Source: Oscillospiraceae bacterium
GTDB lineage: Bacteria; Bacillota; Clostridia; Oscillospirales; Ruminococcaceae
DNA: 41,575 nucleotides
Direction: 5' to 3'
Assembly (NCBI GenBank): GCA_024695445.1
Contig: JAILIG010000124.1
Coordinates: 1-41,575, forward strand
The notes below the pieces were generated by a model. It was given only the letters and a program-made list of their open reading frames with translations, was not told the DNA's origin and did no database searches. Shown in pieces: positions 8,748 to 16,244 of the stretch (positions within the stretch are counted from its first letter, which is position 1; each line of letters opens with the position of its first letter). Position numbers and translations under genes: made by a program.

Positions 8748-8776
8748 TTGACAGCCTTACCGGAATGTGATAAAAT
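8748..8776 (+). promoter_or_regulatory. Sigma-A type promoter of the LtaS-like gene, with leader hairpin
   Basis: TTGACA at 8748-8753, a 17-base spacer and TAAAAT at 8771-8776, with TG at 8768-8769 as an extended -10. The leader contains a stem-loop at 8819-8838 (CGGCATCC / GGATGCCG, loop GACC) just before the GGGAG ribosome-binding site. Confidence 0.82.
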
Positions 8777-8857
8777 GTATATGTGTGTGATTTTTCACAT
8801 TTCCATTTACATCATGAACGGCATCCGACCGGATGCCGGAACGGGAGTATCAAAAGC

Positions 8858-10675
8858 ATGGCAATTCCTTCGTTGAAAGAACGGTTCAAAAGACTGACCC
8901 GACACCGCGAGCTGACGATTCTGCTGTCCAGTCTTGTGTGCAGCTTCACCGTCTGCTTTTTCTCACCGGTCGATCTGTTTCTCGGCAATCAGCGTGAATT
9001 TACTGTCGGTCCGCAGCACATTATCCTGCCGCTGCTGCTGGTTGCGCTCCTCTCTGCGGCAGGCGCCTTCCTGCTGTTCAATCTGTTTCTGCTCATCAGC
9101 CGGCGGTTCTGGCGCGGCATGGAATGTCTGGTCTTCGGCGCGCTGCTGGCGATGTACCTGCAAATGCTGCTGATGAACGGCAGAATGCGTGAATTCACCG
9201 GCGACGGCGTCAGCTATGACGATCCGGTGTTTCTCACCGCGAATATGCTGATCGAATACGCCATCGTCCTCATTCCGACGATCGTCTACCTGCTGTCGGA
9301 ATTCAAACCGGAGCAGCCGGTTCTGAAAGCAATCCGCAGTCACGCGATCATCTATATCTCCGGCGCGCTGCTCATCATGCAGGCCGTCGGCACCGGCTCC
9401 ATCGTCGCACAGCACGGCATCCGCAAGGTCGATTCGACACAGTATGTCCGCTATCTCTCCTATGAACCCGTGACAAAGCTTTCGAGTGAGAACAATGTCG
9501 TCGTCTTTTTGACTGACCGCCTCGACAGCCTCTGGATGGACGAAACGCTGGGCTGGTATCCGTCGCTCTACAAGACGCTGGACGGCTTCACCTTCTATCA
9601 GAACAACATCGCAAATTTCACCAACACCTTCCCCTCCGTCCCGAATATGCTGACGACCGCGCCCTTCCGCAATGAGACGGCGCAGAAATATCTGACGCAG
9701 GCATGGGCCGGCAATACACTCACCCGCCGGCTTCACGACAACGGCGTGCTGGTCAACCTGCTGGTGGACGGCGCGACCACTTACACGAAGTTCTACGACC
9801 TCGACGGCCAGTGCGACAACCTGATTTATGATCCGACGATTCCCTATGAGGTCAATTATGTCGGATACAGCGGCATCATCCCGACGATGCTGCGCTTCTC
9901 GCTCGACAAGCTCACGCCCTACTGCATCAAGGAGCAGCTCGCACTTCGCGTCACCTCGGACTTCTCCAACTCGTTCATCACGATCAGCAGCGATCTGCCG
10001 GATGCACAGCCCTGGGGCGTCGGCACCGAGAGCGACCTGCGCTTCAACGATTTTCTCCGCACCCACAAGGTCACCGCAGGCAGCGACAAGCCGACCTTCA
10101 GCTTCATCCACCTGAATTTCGCACACGATACCTCGCTGGAGCTTCAGTCGCTTTGCCCCGAAACACGCGACCTGACCTACGGGAACTCCAATGCAACCGT
10201 GCGCGGCGCATTTACGATTCTGGAGCAGTATTTTGACCAGATGAAGGAAGCGGGCGTCTGGGACTGCTCGACCGTCATCATCCTCGGCGACCACGGTCAT
10301 GTGCCGGTTGAGCTGGAGTGCGACCACCAGGAGCGCCTCGATTCCCCGATCGTCACCGCGCTGCTCATCAAGCCGCGGAACGCCCCGGCGGAGCCGATGC
10401 AGCGCGATCTGCACACCGAGCTTGCGAACAATTATTTTGCGTCCAGCGTGCTGGAATATGCCGGCGTGGACCGCACGGGCTTCGGACCGAGCTTTGACGA
10501 CATCATCAACGGAATGACACCGCCCCCGCGCTATATGCAGACCAGCCAGACCACCGGCGGAAACGGCTACGGCGATGCCTCGCTGTTCTATGAGGTGACC
10601 GGAAACGCCCGCGACCTCGCAAACTGGAAGATCGTCGCAGGATTCCCCGCAGCCGGCAGTGCCGGCCAACAATGA
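8858..10675 (+). CDS. LtaS/sulfatase-like membrane phosphoglycerol transferase or phosphatase
   Basis: The 605-residue protein has four to five membrane helices in the first 190 residues and an extracellular alkaline-phosphatase-superfamily domain. Visible metal-site elements are the strand VVVFLTDRLDS (Asp220) and LGDHGHVP (Asp478, His479, His481). A Thr/Ser-rich stretch (NFTNTFPSVPN) at about 252-262 is where the nucleophile would sit. Layout and length match lipoteichoic-acid synthases, which polymerise glycerol phosphate outside the cell, but the first ligand is Asp where LtaS has Glu. A phosphatase or glycan-modifying transferase is equally possible. The start at 8858 has GGGAG upstream; an in-frame ATG at 8783 is only 6 bases after the -10 box. 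It is a single-gene unit. Confidence 0.78.
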   Translation: MAIPSLKERFKRLTRHRELTILLSSLVCSFTVCFFSPVDLFLGNQREFTVGPQHIILPLLLVALLSAAGAFLLFNLFLLISRRFWRGMECLVFGALLAMYLQMLLMNGRMREFTGDGVSYDDPVFLTANMLIEYAIVLIPTIVYLLSEFKPEQPVLKAIRSHAIIYISGALLIMQAVGTGSIVAQHGIRKVDSTQYVRYLSYEPVTKLSSENNVVVFLTDRLDSLWMDETLGWYPSLYKTLDGFTFYQNNIANFTNTFPSVPNMLTTAPFRNETAQKYLTQAWAGNTLTRRLHDNGVLVNLLVDGATTYTKFYDLDGQCDNLIYDPTIPYEVNYVGYSGIIPTMLRFSLDKLTPYCIKEQLALRVTSDFSNSFITISSDLPDAQPWGVGTESDLRFNDFLRTHKVTAGSDKPTFSFIHLNFAHDTSLELQSLCPETRDLTYGNSNATVRGAFTILEQYFDQMKEAGVWDCSTVIILGDHGHVPVELECDHQERLDSPIVTALLIKPRNAPAEPMQRDLHTELANNYFASSVLEYAGVDRTGFGPSFDDIINGMTPPPRYMQTSQTTGGNGYGDASLFYEVTGNARDLANWKIVAGFPAAGSAGQQ

Positions 10676-10792
10676 TCTAAAGCCCGCCGGAAACGCCTGC
10701 AAATCATTTTTCGCCTTTCTCCTCCATTGCACAAAAGACAAACGCGCTCAATTTCAGCTCCTCGTTATGCGTAAGCCTTTGAAGAATAAAGT

Positions 10793-10972
10793 ATCCGCTT
10801 CGCGGATGCGATCAAAAAAAGGGGACGCCCTCTATCGCAGGGCGTCCCCCTCTTGCCGCAAGGCGGCAATTCACCTCCTTGCGGAGCTCTTATGAAGTCC
10901 AGAGAGTTTCGCCGCCTGCGGGCGGCGACGAGGGCGCTGCCCTCGACCTGCGAGCTTTTTGAAAAAAGCTCG
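10793..10972. repeat. Cassette of six consecutive stem-loops
   Basis: Palindromes follow each other: ATCCGC/GCGGAT (10793-10807); GGGGACGCCC/GGGCGTCCCC (10821-10849, loop of 9); TTGCCGC/GCGGCAA (10853-10869); TCGCCGCC/GGCGGCGA (10909-10928); CGAGGGC/GCCCTCG (10929-10945); CGAGCTTTTT/AAAAAGCTCG (10951-10972). All arms are perfect. Read on the minus strand, the second hairpin is followed by seven T residues (10820-10814), a strong leftward terminator. The layout looks like a dispersed intergenic repeat (REP/MITE-like) rather than a protein gene; only one copy lies in this window. Confidence 0.65.
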
Positions 10973-11119
10973 ACCAAAAACTTTAGTTTGGGATGCCGGA
11001 GAACTTTAGATCACTGCCCGCCGGGGCGAAGCACCATTTCAAATCATACCCGCAGCGGATACATTCATTCCGAATTCACAGAAGCAATTCCTCTCGCCCG
11101 ACATCCATCCCGACAAAGA

Positions 11120-11156
11120 ACCGCCCCCGGTACCGTCTGGTATCGGGGGCGTTTTT
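11120..11156. terminator. Terminator downstream of the leftward cluster
   Basis: A 13-bp stem, CGCCCCCGGTACC (11122-11134) with GGTATCGGGGGCG (11139-11151) and one G-U pair, loop GTCT, followed by TTTTT on the plus strand. Lying 15 bases beyond the stop of the leftward gene at 11171, it probably works for that gene too, although the minus-strand tail (GTTCTTTG) is weaker. Confidence 0.78.
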
Positions 11157-11170
11157 CTGCCTGTTCAGGA

Positions 11171-11896
11171 TTACATACTGCTGAGCGTCGGTGCAGCGCC
11201 GCCGTCGGAAGCGGGTGTTTCCGGGGCATCTGCCGGCGCGTCTGCCGCGTCGGGCTGGTATTCCCCTGCTGCATCTGCCATCGCGGCCAGCGCGGCCAGA
11301 TCGCCGCCCAGAACCGGCTTGGCTGCCGATACTGCCGGCTTGACTGCCGATGCCGCAGCGGTCTCTGCCGTCTTCACTGCTGTCGCAGCTGCGGTCTCTG
11401 CGGTCTTCACTGCCGATGCCGCTGTCTGTACGGCCGGAGCCGCTGCCTGTACCGCAGCCGCGGCCGCGGTCTCTGCGGCCTTCACAGCCGGTGCTGCTGC
11501 CTGTGCAGCGGGCGCTGCCGGAGCGGGCGCTGCCGGAGCAGGCGCGGGAGCAGAAGCCGGTGTCGGAGCAGTTGCCGGCTTTACGGCAGGAGCAGGCGCG
11601 GACTTTGCGCCCTTCGCGTCGTGCTTCTTCGACTTCGCCGGCTCGTCACGGTCCTCTTTCTCGTCGTAATCGCCTTCCAGGAAGCCGACACGGCTCATCT
11701 GCTTTTCCGGAATCCGCTTCAGCGGCGAATATACAAATTTCGGGCAGTGATAGCCTGCATCGACAAGGCCCTTCTTTTCACACAGCACCTTGTCGCCGTC
11801 CTTGGCGCGCTTGCCGGACTCGCAGTATTCACATTTCGGCTCGATCGCCTTGCCGAAATACTTGCCGCCCTTGGAAAAAACATCAAACAGTCCCAT
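11171..11896 (-). CDS. Hypothetical protein: four-Cys N-terminal domain and Ala/Pro-rich tail
   Basis: The 241-residue product starts MGLFDVFSK and has a short domain with Cys22-x2-Cys25, Cys39 and His50-Cys51, a likely metal site. Residues about 60-95 are strongly charged. From about 95 to 220 the sequence is almost only Ala, Pro, Val, Lys, Glu and Thr, with repeats such as VKAAETAAA that would form amphipathic helices. There is no signal peptide or membrane helix. I recognise no family. The ATG at 11896 has GAGGTG seven bases upstream; the GTG at 11905 lies inside that ribosome-binding region. It has its own promoter. Confidence 0.7.
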   Translation of the reverse strand: MGLFDVFSKGGKYFGKAIEPKCEYCESGKRAKDGDKVLCEKKGLVDAGYHCPKFVYSPLKRIPEKQMSRVGFLEGDYDEKEDRDEPAKSKKHDAKGAKSAPAPAVKPATAPTPASAPAPAPAAPAPAAPAAQAAAPAVKAAETAAAAAVQAAAPAVQTAASAVKTAETAAATAVKTAETAAASAVKPAVSAAKPVLGGDLAALAAMADAAGEYQPDAADAPADAPETPASDGGAAPTLSSM

Positions 11897-11964
11897 ATCG
11901 GTCACCTCATCATGAATTTACTCACAGTGCCAAAAACTGTGCGCATTGTCCATACATTTTCTCC

Positions 11965-11993
11965 ATTATATCACATTTTACTGTATTTGTCTA
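11965..11993 (-). promoter_or_regulatory. Promoter of the four-Cys protein gene
   Basis: On the minus strand, TAGACA (11993-11988), a 17-base spacer and a consensus TATAAT (11970-11965). It lies 69 bases before the start codon at 11896. Confidence 0.78.
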
Positions 11994-12037
11994 GTCCTTT
12001 TCCGGAATTTTTGCCGATGGGGAGATTTTCCGTTTTC

Positions 12038-12517
12038 TCACTCCGCCTGAAGCGGAACGGCACATCCGGCGGTCGCCGCAAGCAAGGTCTGCGGACTGAG
12101 AAAAATCTGCGTGCCGAGTCTGCCGCCGCTGACGATGATCTCGTCATACTGCATGGCAGTCTCGTCGAGAAAAACCGGATAGTCCTTCTTCATGCCGATC
12201 GCCGTGCATCCGCCGCGGATATAGCCCGTCACCGCAAGAATCTCCTTGACGGGCAGCAGCGCGACGGACTTTTCGCCCGCTGCCGCTGCGGCTTTTTTCA
12301 GATCCATTTCCGCCGTGCCCTGCACGACAAAGGCGTAATGCGCCCCGCTCTTTCCGACGCACATCAGCGTTTTGAAGGTGCGCTCCGGATCCTGTCCGAG
12401 CATCTCGGCGATCTGCACCGCGTCGGTGAATTCGCCGCACTCGTAGAAATTGAGGCGGTGCGGAAGCTTCTTCTGTTCGAGAATCCGCATCGCGTTGGTT
12501 TTCTGCTGCTTTGCCAT
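12038..12517 (-). CDS. ybaK: Cys-tRNA(Pro)/Cys-tRNA(Cys) deacylase, YbaK/EbsC type
   Basis: The 159-residue protein matches the YbaK family over its whole length. Markers are the opening TNAMRILEQKKL, the segment GQDPERTFKTLMCVGKSG, the conserved Lys in LDLKKAA-like and VKEI contexts, GYIRGGCTAIGMKK, and the ending LDETAMQYDEIIVSGGRLGTQIFLSP. YbaK removes cysteine wrongly attached to tRNA(Pro). The chosen ATG has AAAGGGCA upstream; the open frame extends 12 codons further but lacks a ribosome-binding site and would run into the terminator of the preceding gene. Confidence 0.93.
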   Translation of the reverse strand: MAKQQKTNAMRILEQKKLPHRLNFYECGEFTDAVQIAEMLGQDPERTFKTLMCVGKSGAHYAFVVQGTAEMDLKKAAAAAGEKSVALLPVKEILAVTGYIRGGCTAIGMKKDYPVFLDETAMQYDEIIVSGGRLGTQIFLSPQTLLAATAGCAVPLQAE

Positions 12518-12533
12518 GTCTGCCCTTTCAGCC

Positions 12534-12566
12534 GGAAATGCTGCCGGACGCATTCATCCGGCAGCA
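12534..12566 (-). terminator. Hairpin terminator between the zinc-ribbon cluster and ybaK
   Basis: Perfect 10-bp stem TGCTGCCGGA (12539-12548) / TCCGGCAGCA (12557-12566) with an 8-base loop. On the minus strand the stem is followed by TTTCC, so the uridine tail is short and read-through into ybaK is possible. Confidence 0.62.
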
Positions 12567-12580
12567 GGCCCGTATTCCTA

Positions 12581-13489
12581 TCAGTTGTTCGTGAGATCGG
12601 AAGCCGCGTCCTTTGCCGCATCGACGGCGTCAGAAGCGGTGTCCTTCACGGCATCAACGGCATCAGAAGCAGTGTCCTTCACGGCATCGACCGCGTCAGA
12701 AGCCGCATCCTTCGCCGCATCGACAGCATCAGAAGCAGTGTCCTTCACGGCATCAACGGCGTCAGAAGCCGCATCCTTCGCTGCATCGACGGCGTCAGAA
12801 GCGGTGCTCTTCACGGACTGGACCGCTGCGGCAGCTGTTGCGGCCGGATCGGCCGATTTTACATTGATAAACGGGAAGCCCGTTTCGGGGATGCCCTTGT
12901 CGATCAGACAGATGACCATGACCGTCAGAAACAGCAGCATTGCAAACACCAGACCGAACCGGGAGCTGACCGTGATATAGGATTTGATATCCTTGTCATT
13001 CAGTCCGTAGTACGGACGGAAGGTCGCGGACAGCAGGAAGAGACATCCTGCACCGCAGGCGGAAACGATACCGGCGGTCTTGCTCTTTTTGCCGCGGTAC
13101 AGCACCACAAGTGCGCCGACGGCACAGCCGAATGCACCCAGCGCAAAGATATTCGGCTTGGCGCTGCTGTCAGAATCGGTTCTCTGCTGGAGCAGCTCGT
13201 CATTGCCGCTGCCGATGGTGGTCATCAGTTCAAAGCCGTTATAGGTCTCAGAAAGCTGCTTTCCGCTGCCGGTACATGAAACCGTGACGAAGGGCAGGAA
13301 GAAGCAGAGCAGCGTCAGCACAAGGCCGAGCTTTGCCCAGGAACGCTTTGACAGTCCCGCGATTGCCTTCGCGGCACCGCCGCCCGCCGCTGCCGCAGCC
13401 GGTGCTGCATCCGCAGTCTGCTGTGCGCCGCAGTCCGGACAGAAGACCGAGCCGTCCGGCAGTTCTTTTCCGCATTGTTTGCAAAACAT
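12581..13489 (-). CDS. Zinc-ribbon membrane protein with 11-residue repeat tail (paralogue 1)
   Basis: The 302-residue product begins with a zinc ribbon (MFCKQCGKELPDGSVFCPDCG; two Cys pairs). A small Ala/Gly linker follows, then about four membrane helices between residues 55 and 195; LCFFLPFVTVSC opens the first loop. The tail (230-295) is six tandem 11-residue units of the type ASDAVDAAKDA, as in LEA-like or apolipoprotein-like amphipathic helices that bind membranes or protect against drying. It is the first of three tandem paralogues (next: 13558-14193 and 14266-14925). The function is unknown; zinc ribbon plus helices suggests a membrane adaptor or stress protein (inference). AGGAGG precedes the start. 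Confidence 0.8.
   Translation of the reverse strand: MFCKQCGKELPDGSVFCPDCGAQQTADAAPAAAAAGGGAAKAIAGLSKRSWAKLGLVLTLLCFFLPFVTVSCTGSGKQLSETYNGFELMTTIGSGNDELLQQRTDSDSSAKPNIFALGAFGCAVGALVVLYRGKKSKTAGIVSACGAGCLFLLSATFRPYYGLNDKDIKSYITVSSRFGLVFAMLLFLTVMVICLIDKGIPETGFPFINVKSADPAATAAAAVQSVKSTASDAVDAAKDAASDAVDAVKDTASDAVDAAKDAASDAVDAVKDTASDAVDAVKDTASDAVDAAKDAASDLTNN
12605..12802 (-). repeat. Tandem 33-bp coding repeat
   Basis: Six contiguous 33-bp units encode the 11-residue motif ASDAVDAAKDA / ASDAVDAVKDT, with a seventh partial unit to about 12596. The units differ mainly at third positions and at two residues (Ala/Val and Ala/Thr). There are no spacers, so this is not a CRISPR array. Such repeats can change copy number by slippage. 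Confidence 0.9.
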
Positions 13490-13528
13490 GATAAATTCCT
13501 CCTCTGATGTAAATGTTTGGGTTTATGC

Positions 13529-13546
13529 AAAGACCGTTTCCGGTCT
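13529..13546 (-). terminator. Weak hairpin between zinc-ribbon paralogues 2 and 1
   Basis: AGACCG (13531-13536) / CGGTCT (13541-13546) with loop TTTC; read leftward it is followed by TTGC. A 6-bp stem with a short tail, so at most a partial terminator between the two genes. Confidence 0.35.
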
Positions 13547-13557
13547 GATTGCCGTTT

Positions 13558-14193
13558 CTACGAATACTCTTTGTCCAGGAAGCAGCAGACCGCCGCGGCT
13601 GCAAAGAGCAGCACCGCCGCAATCAGGCCGTACCGGACCTCGACTGTAATCATCTCACTGATTTTGGATAAATCCGCAGAATCTAAAAGCGAATTGCCGC
13701 CCGAACCCGCCGAAATATCATCCAGGCCGTAGTACGAACGGAAGGTCGTCGCAAGTGCGATCAGTCCGAACGCCGAAACACCGGACAGAATGCCGGAGAT
13801 GCGGCTGCGCTTGCCGAGCAGCAGCAGAATCAGGGCTCCGACGCCGAATGTAAAGGACACGATCGCGTAGATATTCGGCTTGGCGTCCTTCTGTTTTTCG
13901 GACGCGGTGCTGTTCATGAGCGAATCGGAATCGCTGTCCAGCGCCGTCATGAGCTGAAAGCCCGAATAATCCGTGGAGCCCACCTTAGTGCCCTCCGACT
14001 GGCAGGAGACCGCCATAAACGGAAAGCAGAAGCACACCAGTGCCAGTGCCAGCGCAATTTTGGCAATCAGGCGCTTGGAGATGCCCGCAAGGCCGCCCGG
14101 TGCGGATGAGGCGGGGGTATTCTGCATCCCGCCGCAGAGCGGGCAGAAGTCTGCCCCGTCCGGAATCTGTTGTCCGCAATGTCTGCAAAACAT
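13558..14193 (-). CDS. Zinc-ribbon membrane protein (paralogue 2)
   Basis: The 211-residue product has an N-terminal zinc ribbon (MFCRHCGQQIPDGADFCPLCG) and about four membrane helices. It shares with its neighbours the block KIALALALVCFCFPFMAVSC, the YSGFQLMTAL loop, AKPNIYAIVSFTFGVGALILLLLGKRSR and the FRSYYGLDD segment. It lacks the repeat tail of paralogue 1. AGGAGG lies just upstream. The tandem arrangement and shared segments point to local duplication. The function is unknown. Confidence 0.8.
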   Translation of the reverse strand: MFCRHCGQQIPDGADFCPLCGGMQNTPASSAPGGLAGISKRLIAKIALALALVCFCFPFMAVSCQSEGTKVGSTDYSGFQLMTALDSDSDSLMNSTASEKQKDAKPNIYAIVSFTFGVGALILLLLGKRSRISGILSGVSAFGLIALATTFRSYYGLDDISAGSGGNSLLDSADLSKISEMITVEVRYGLIAAVLLFAAAAVCCFLDKEYS

Positions 14194-14265
14194 AAACGTC
14201 CTCCTTTGATGCTGTGTTTGTATGATTGATTTGTCCCGTGCGGAGCCTCCCCCGCGAACGGGCTG

Positions 14266-14925
14266 TCAGTACAATTCTCCGGGCGGCCGGTCCTTAAAGC
14301 AGAAGACCGCACCCGCGATGAAGCAGCCCGCGGAAAGCAGCAGGCCGATCCGGAGCCGGATATAGATCACCTTCAGGAGCTTGCTGGATTCCTCCATTGC
14401 TTCGCGCATCGGACTGTACCGGCTGTAAAGCAGGAAGAAGAACAGCCCCATCAGAATCAGGCAGACCGCAGCGCAGACGGCCAGTCTGCCGGCAGCGCGG
14501 ATATGTCTGCCGAGAAACAGCAGCATCACCGCGATGACGCCCATGCCAAATGCCGCGATCGAGCAGACATTCGGCAGACGCTTCAGCAGCTCCGCAGCCG
14601 GTTCGGTCTCATCCCGTTCCGTATCAAGATTCAGTCCGCTGTCGCCGAGATTCATCAGGCCAAAGCCGCTCACGCTCTGGGAGTAATAGGTTTTGCCGTC
14701 CTTTTCGCTGGTGCAGGACACCGTAATAAACGGCAGGAAGAAGCAGACCAGTGCCGCGATCAGGAGCATCTTCGCCCGTGTCCGGTGTGACAGCTCTCTG
14801 AGCGAGCCGGCCGCAGCAGTCGTCTCCGGCGAGACCGGTGCTGCGTCCTCAACCTGTGTACTCCCGCAGAACGGACAGTTGACCGCCAGATCGGGAATCT
14901 CCTTGCCGCAGTGCAGGCAGTACAT
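14266..14925 (-). CDS. Zinc-ribbon membrane protein (paralogue 3)
   Basis: The 219-residue product has the zinc ribbon MYCLHCGKEIPDLAVNCPFCG and about four membrane helices. It shares KMLLIAALVCFFLPFITVSC, SGFGLMNLG, NVCSIAAFGMGVIAVMLLFLG and an RYSPMREAM loop with the other two, but is more diverged. The ATG at 14925 follows AAAAAGGAGGC; the frame is open further upstream without a ribosome-binding site. It lies 26 bases after the amidohydrolase gene and may be transcribed with it. Confidence 0.8.
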   Translation of the reverse strand: MYCLHCGKEIPDLAVNCPFCGSTQVEDAAPVSPETTAAAGSLRELSHRTRAKMLLIAALVCFFLPFITVSCTSEKDGKTYYSQSVSGFGLMNLGDSGLNLDTERDETEPAAELLKRLPNVCSIAAFGMGVIAVMLLFLGRHIRAAGRLAVCAAVCLILMGLFFFLLYSRYSPMREAMEESSKLLKVIYIRLRIGLLLSAGCFIAGAVFCFKDRPPGELY

Positions 14926-14951
14926 ATATGCGCCTCCTTTTTCCGTCCCGT

Positions 14952-16220
14952 TCAGTCTGTCAGCCGCGGAATCCGCGCCGCACAGTCTCTGCGGACGGCC
15001 GCCGCGTCGATGCCGTTTTGATACACGCCGTTTTCGTAGAGGATTTTGCCCGCGCACATCGTCAGTTTGACATTCATGCGGTCGCCGGACAGCACGAGGC
15101 TTTCCGGAATATGGTGCGCCGGCTGGAGATTGGCCGCCTTCAGGTCGATGACAATGAGATCAGCCTGCTTTCCGGGCGCGAGGACATCGCAGTCCGAAAG
15201 ACCCATGGCGCGTGCCGAGCCGACGGTCGCCGCCTTCAGCAGCTCCGCCGCGGGCAGCGCCGCCGCATCGTTGTGGCGGAGCTTTTGCAGCACTGTACCA
15301 AGATACATCTCGCGGAAGGGATCCAGCGTGTTGTTGGAGGCCGCGCCGTCCGTTCCGAGCGCCAGATTCACGCCCGCCGCCGCGCACTCCTTCAGCGGTG
15401 CGATGCCGCTTGCAAGCTTTGCGTTCGAGCAGGGGCAGGAGACAAACCACAGCCCGTTCCGGCGGAAAACCGCACGGTCGGCCTCGTCAAACCAGACGCC
15501 GTGGAACCCGCCGCCGCCGTACTCCCAGAGTCCGACGGACTCAAAATACTGTGCGGGCGAGGCGCCGTGCCGCTCGATGCAGCCCTCATGCTCCGATCTT
15601 GTCTCGCTGATGTGCGTGAACACCGGCTCCTTTTCCGCCTGTGCCAGCGCCGCAACGCCGCGGTGCAGGCTCTCGTCGCTCGTGTACTCCGCGTGGAAGC
15701 CGAGCCGGTAGCCGACCAGCGGGCTGTAATGCCGGAACTTCTGGAACTGGTCGTTCAGACGGTCCACATCCTTTGCGGTGCCGTTGATGCTGCCGCAGAA
15801 CATGAGCCGCATCCCCGCTTCATCAAAAGCGCTTGCCGTCGCTTCGGGGAAGAAATACATATCAAAGGCAGCCGTCGTGCCCGATGCCAGATATTCCAGA
15901 ATCGCCAGACGGTCAAAGGCGTAGACATCTTCCGGCGTCAGGCGGTCCTCGTAGGGAAAGACCTTTTCAAAAAGCCATGTCTGAAGCGGCACATCCTCCG
16001 CAAAGGAGCGCAGGAAGGTCATCGCCGAGTGCGTGTGCGCGTTCTTAAAGCTCGGCATCAGCAGATTGCCGTCCAGGTCGATCTCCCGTTCAAAGGCAGG
16101 CAGCTCGTCAGGCGTTTCGCCGATGTACCGGATCACCGCACCGTCCGTCCAGAGCTCGCCCGTCCGGATCTCCGTATCGCCGTCCATTGTCAGTATTTTC
16201 GCATTGTAAAACCGAATCAT
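14952..16220 (-). CDS. mtaD: MTA/SAH deaminase-type amidohydrolase
   Basis: The 422-residue protein is an amidohydrolase of the MtaD/SsnA branch. Metal and catalytic motifs are in order: NAHTHSAM near residue 60, GFHAEYTS (His) near 185, THISETRSEH (His and Glu) near 215, FHGVWFD, and GTDGAASNNTLD (Asp) near 290. The C-terminal beta strands close with DLIVIDL. Relatives deaminate 5'-methylthioadenosine or S-adenosylhomocysteine to the inosyl form; guanine or chlorohydrolase activity cannot be excluded. ATG 16220 is chosen because AAGGAG lies 9 bases upstream; an earlier in-frame ATG at 16244 has none. Gene context (AhcY and PNP upstream in the same run) supports SAH/MTA salvage. Confidence 0.82.
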   Translation of the reverse strand: MIRFYNAKILTMDGDTEIRTGELWTDGAVIRYIGETPDELPAFEREIDLDGNLLMPSFKNAHTHSAMTFLRSFAEDVPLQTWLFEKVFPYEDRLTPEDVYAFDRLAILEYLASGTTAAFDMYFFPEATASAFDEAGMRLMFCGSINGTAKDVDRLNDQFQKFRHYSPLVGYRLGFHAEYTSDESLHRGVAALAQAEKEPVFTHISETRSEHEGCIERHGASPAQYFESVGLWEYGGGGFHGVWFDEADRAVFRRNGLWFVSCPCSNAKLASGIAPLKECAAAGVNLALGTDGAASNNTLDPFREMYLGTVLQKLRHNDAAALPAAELLKAATVGSARAMGLSDCDVLAPGKQADLIVIDLKAANLQPAHHIPESLVLSGDRMNVKLTMCAGKILYENGVYQNGIDAAAVRRDCAARIPRLTD

Positions 16221-16244
16221 ATTGTACTGCTCCTTCTGCTTCAT

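Larger units (their letters stand above)
10676..11170. other. Gene-free stretch with a stem-loop array and a terminator
   Basis: About 495 bases with no credible gene on either strand. Positions 10676-10790 show no clear structure. Positions 10793-10972 hold six consecutive stem-loops (separate entry). Positions 10975-11115 contain only a short direct repeat (aactttag, twice about 24 bases apart). Positions 11120-11156 are a terminator. Short open frames here cross the hairpins and have no ribosome-binding sites. Confidence 0.7.

Noticed and set aside
10765..10977. Short open frames on both strands within the stem-loop cassette
   Set aside because: They cross several perfect hairpins, lack ribosome-binding sites and are better explained by a repeated non-coding element.
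12605..12802. Regular 33-bp repeats that might suggest a CRISPR array
   Set aside because: The units are directly adjacent without spacers and code in frame for an 11-residue protein repeat.
10853..13279. Open frame of about 800 codons on the plus strand
   Set aside because: It runs through the stem-loop array, a terminator and three leftward genes, and has Cys/Arg-rich low-complexity composition typical of an antisense shadow.
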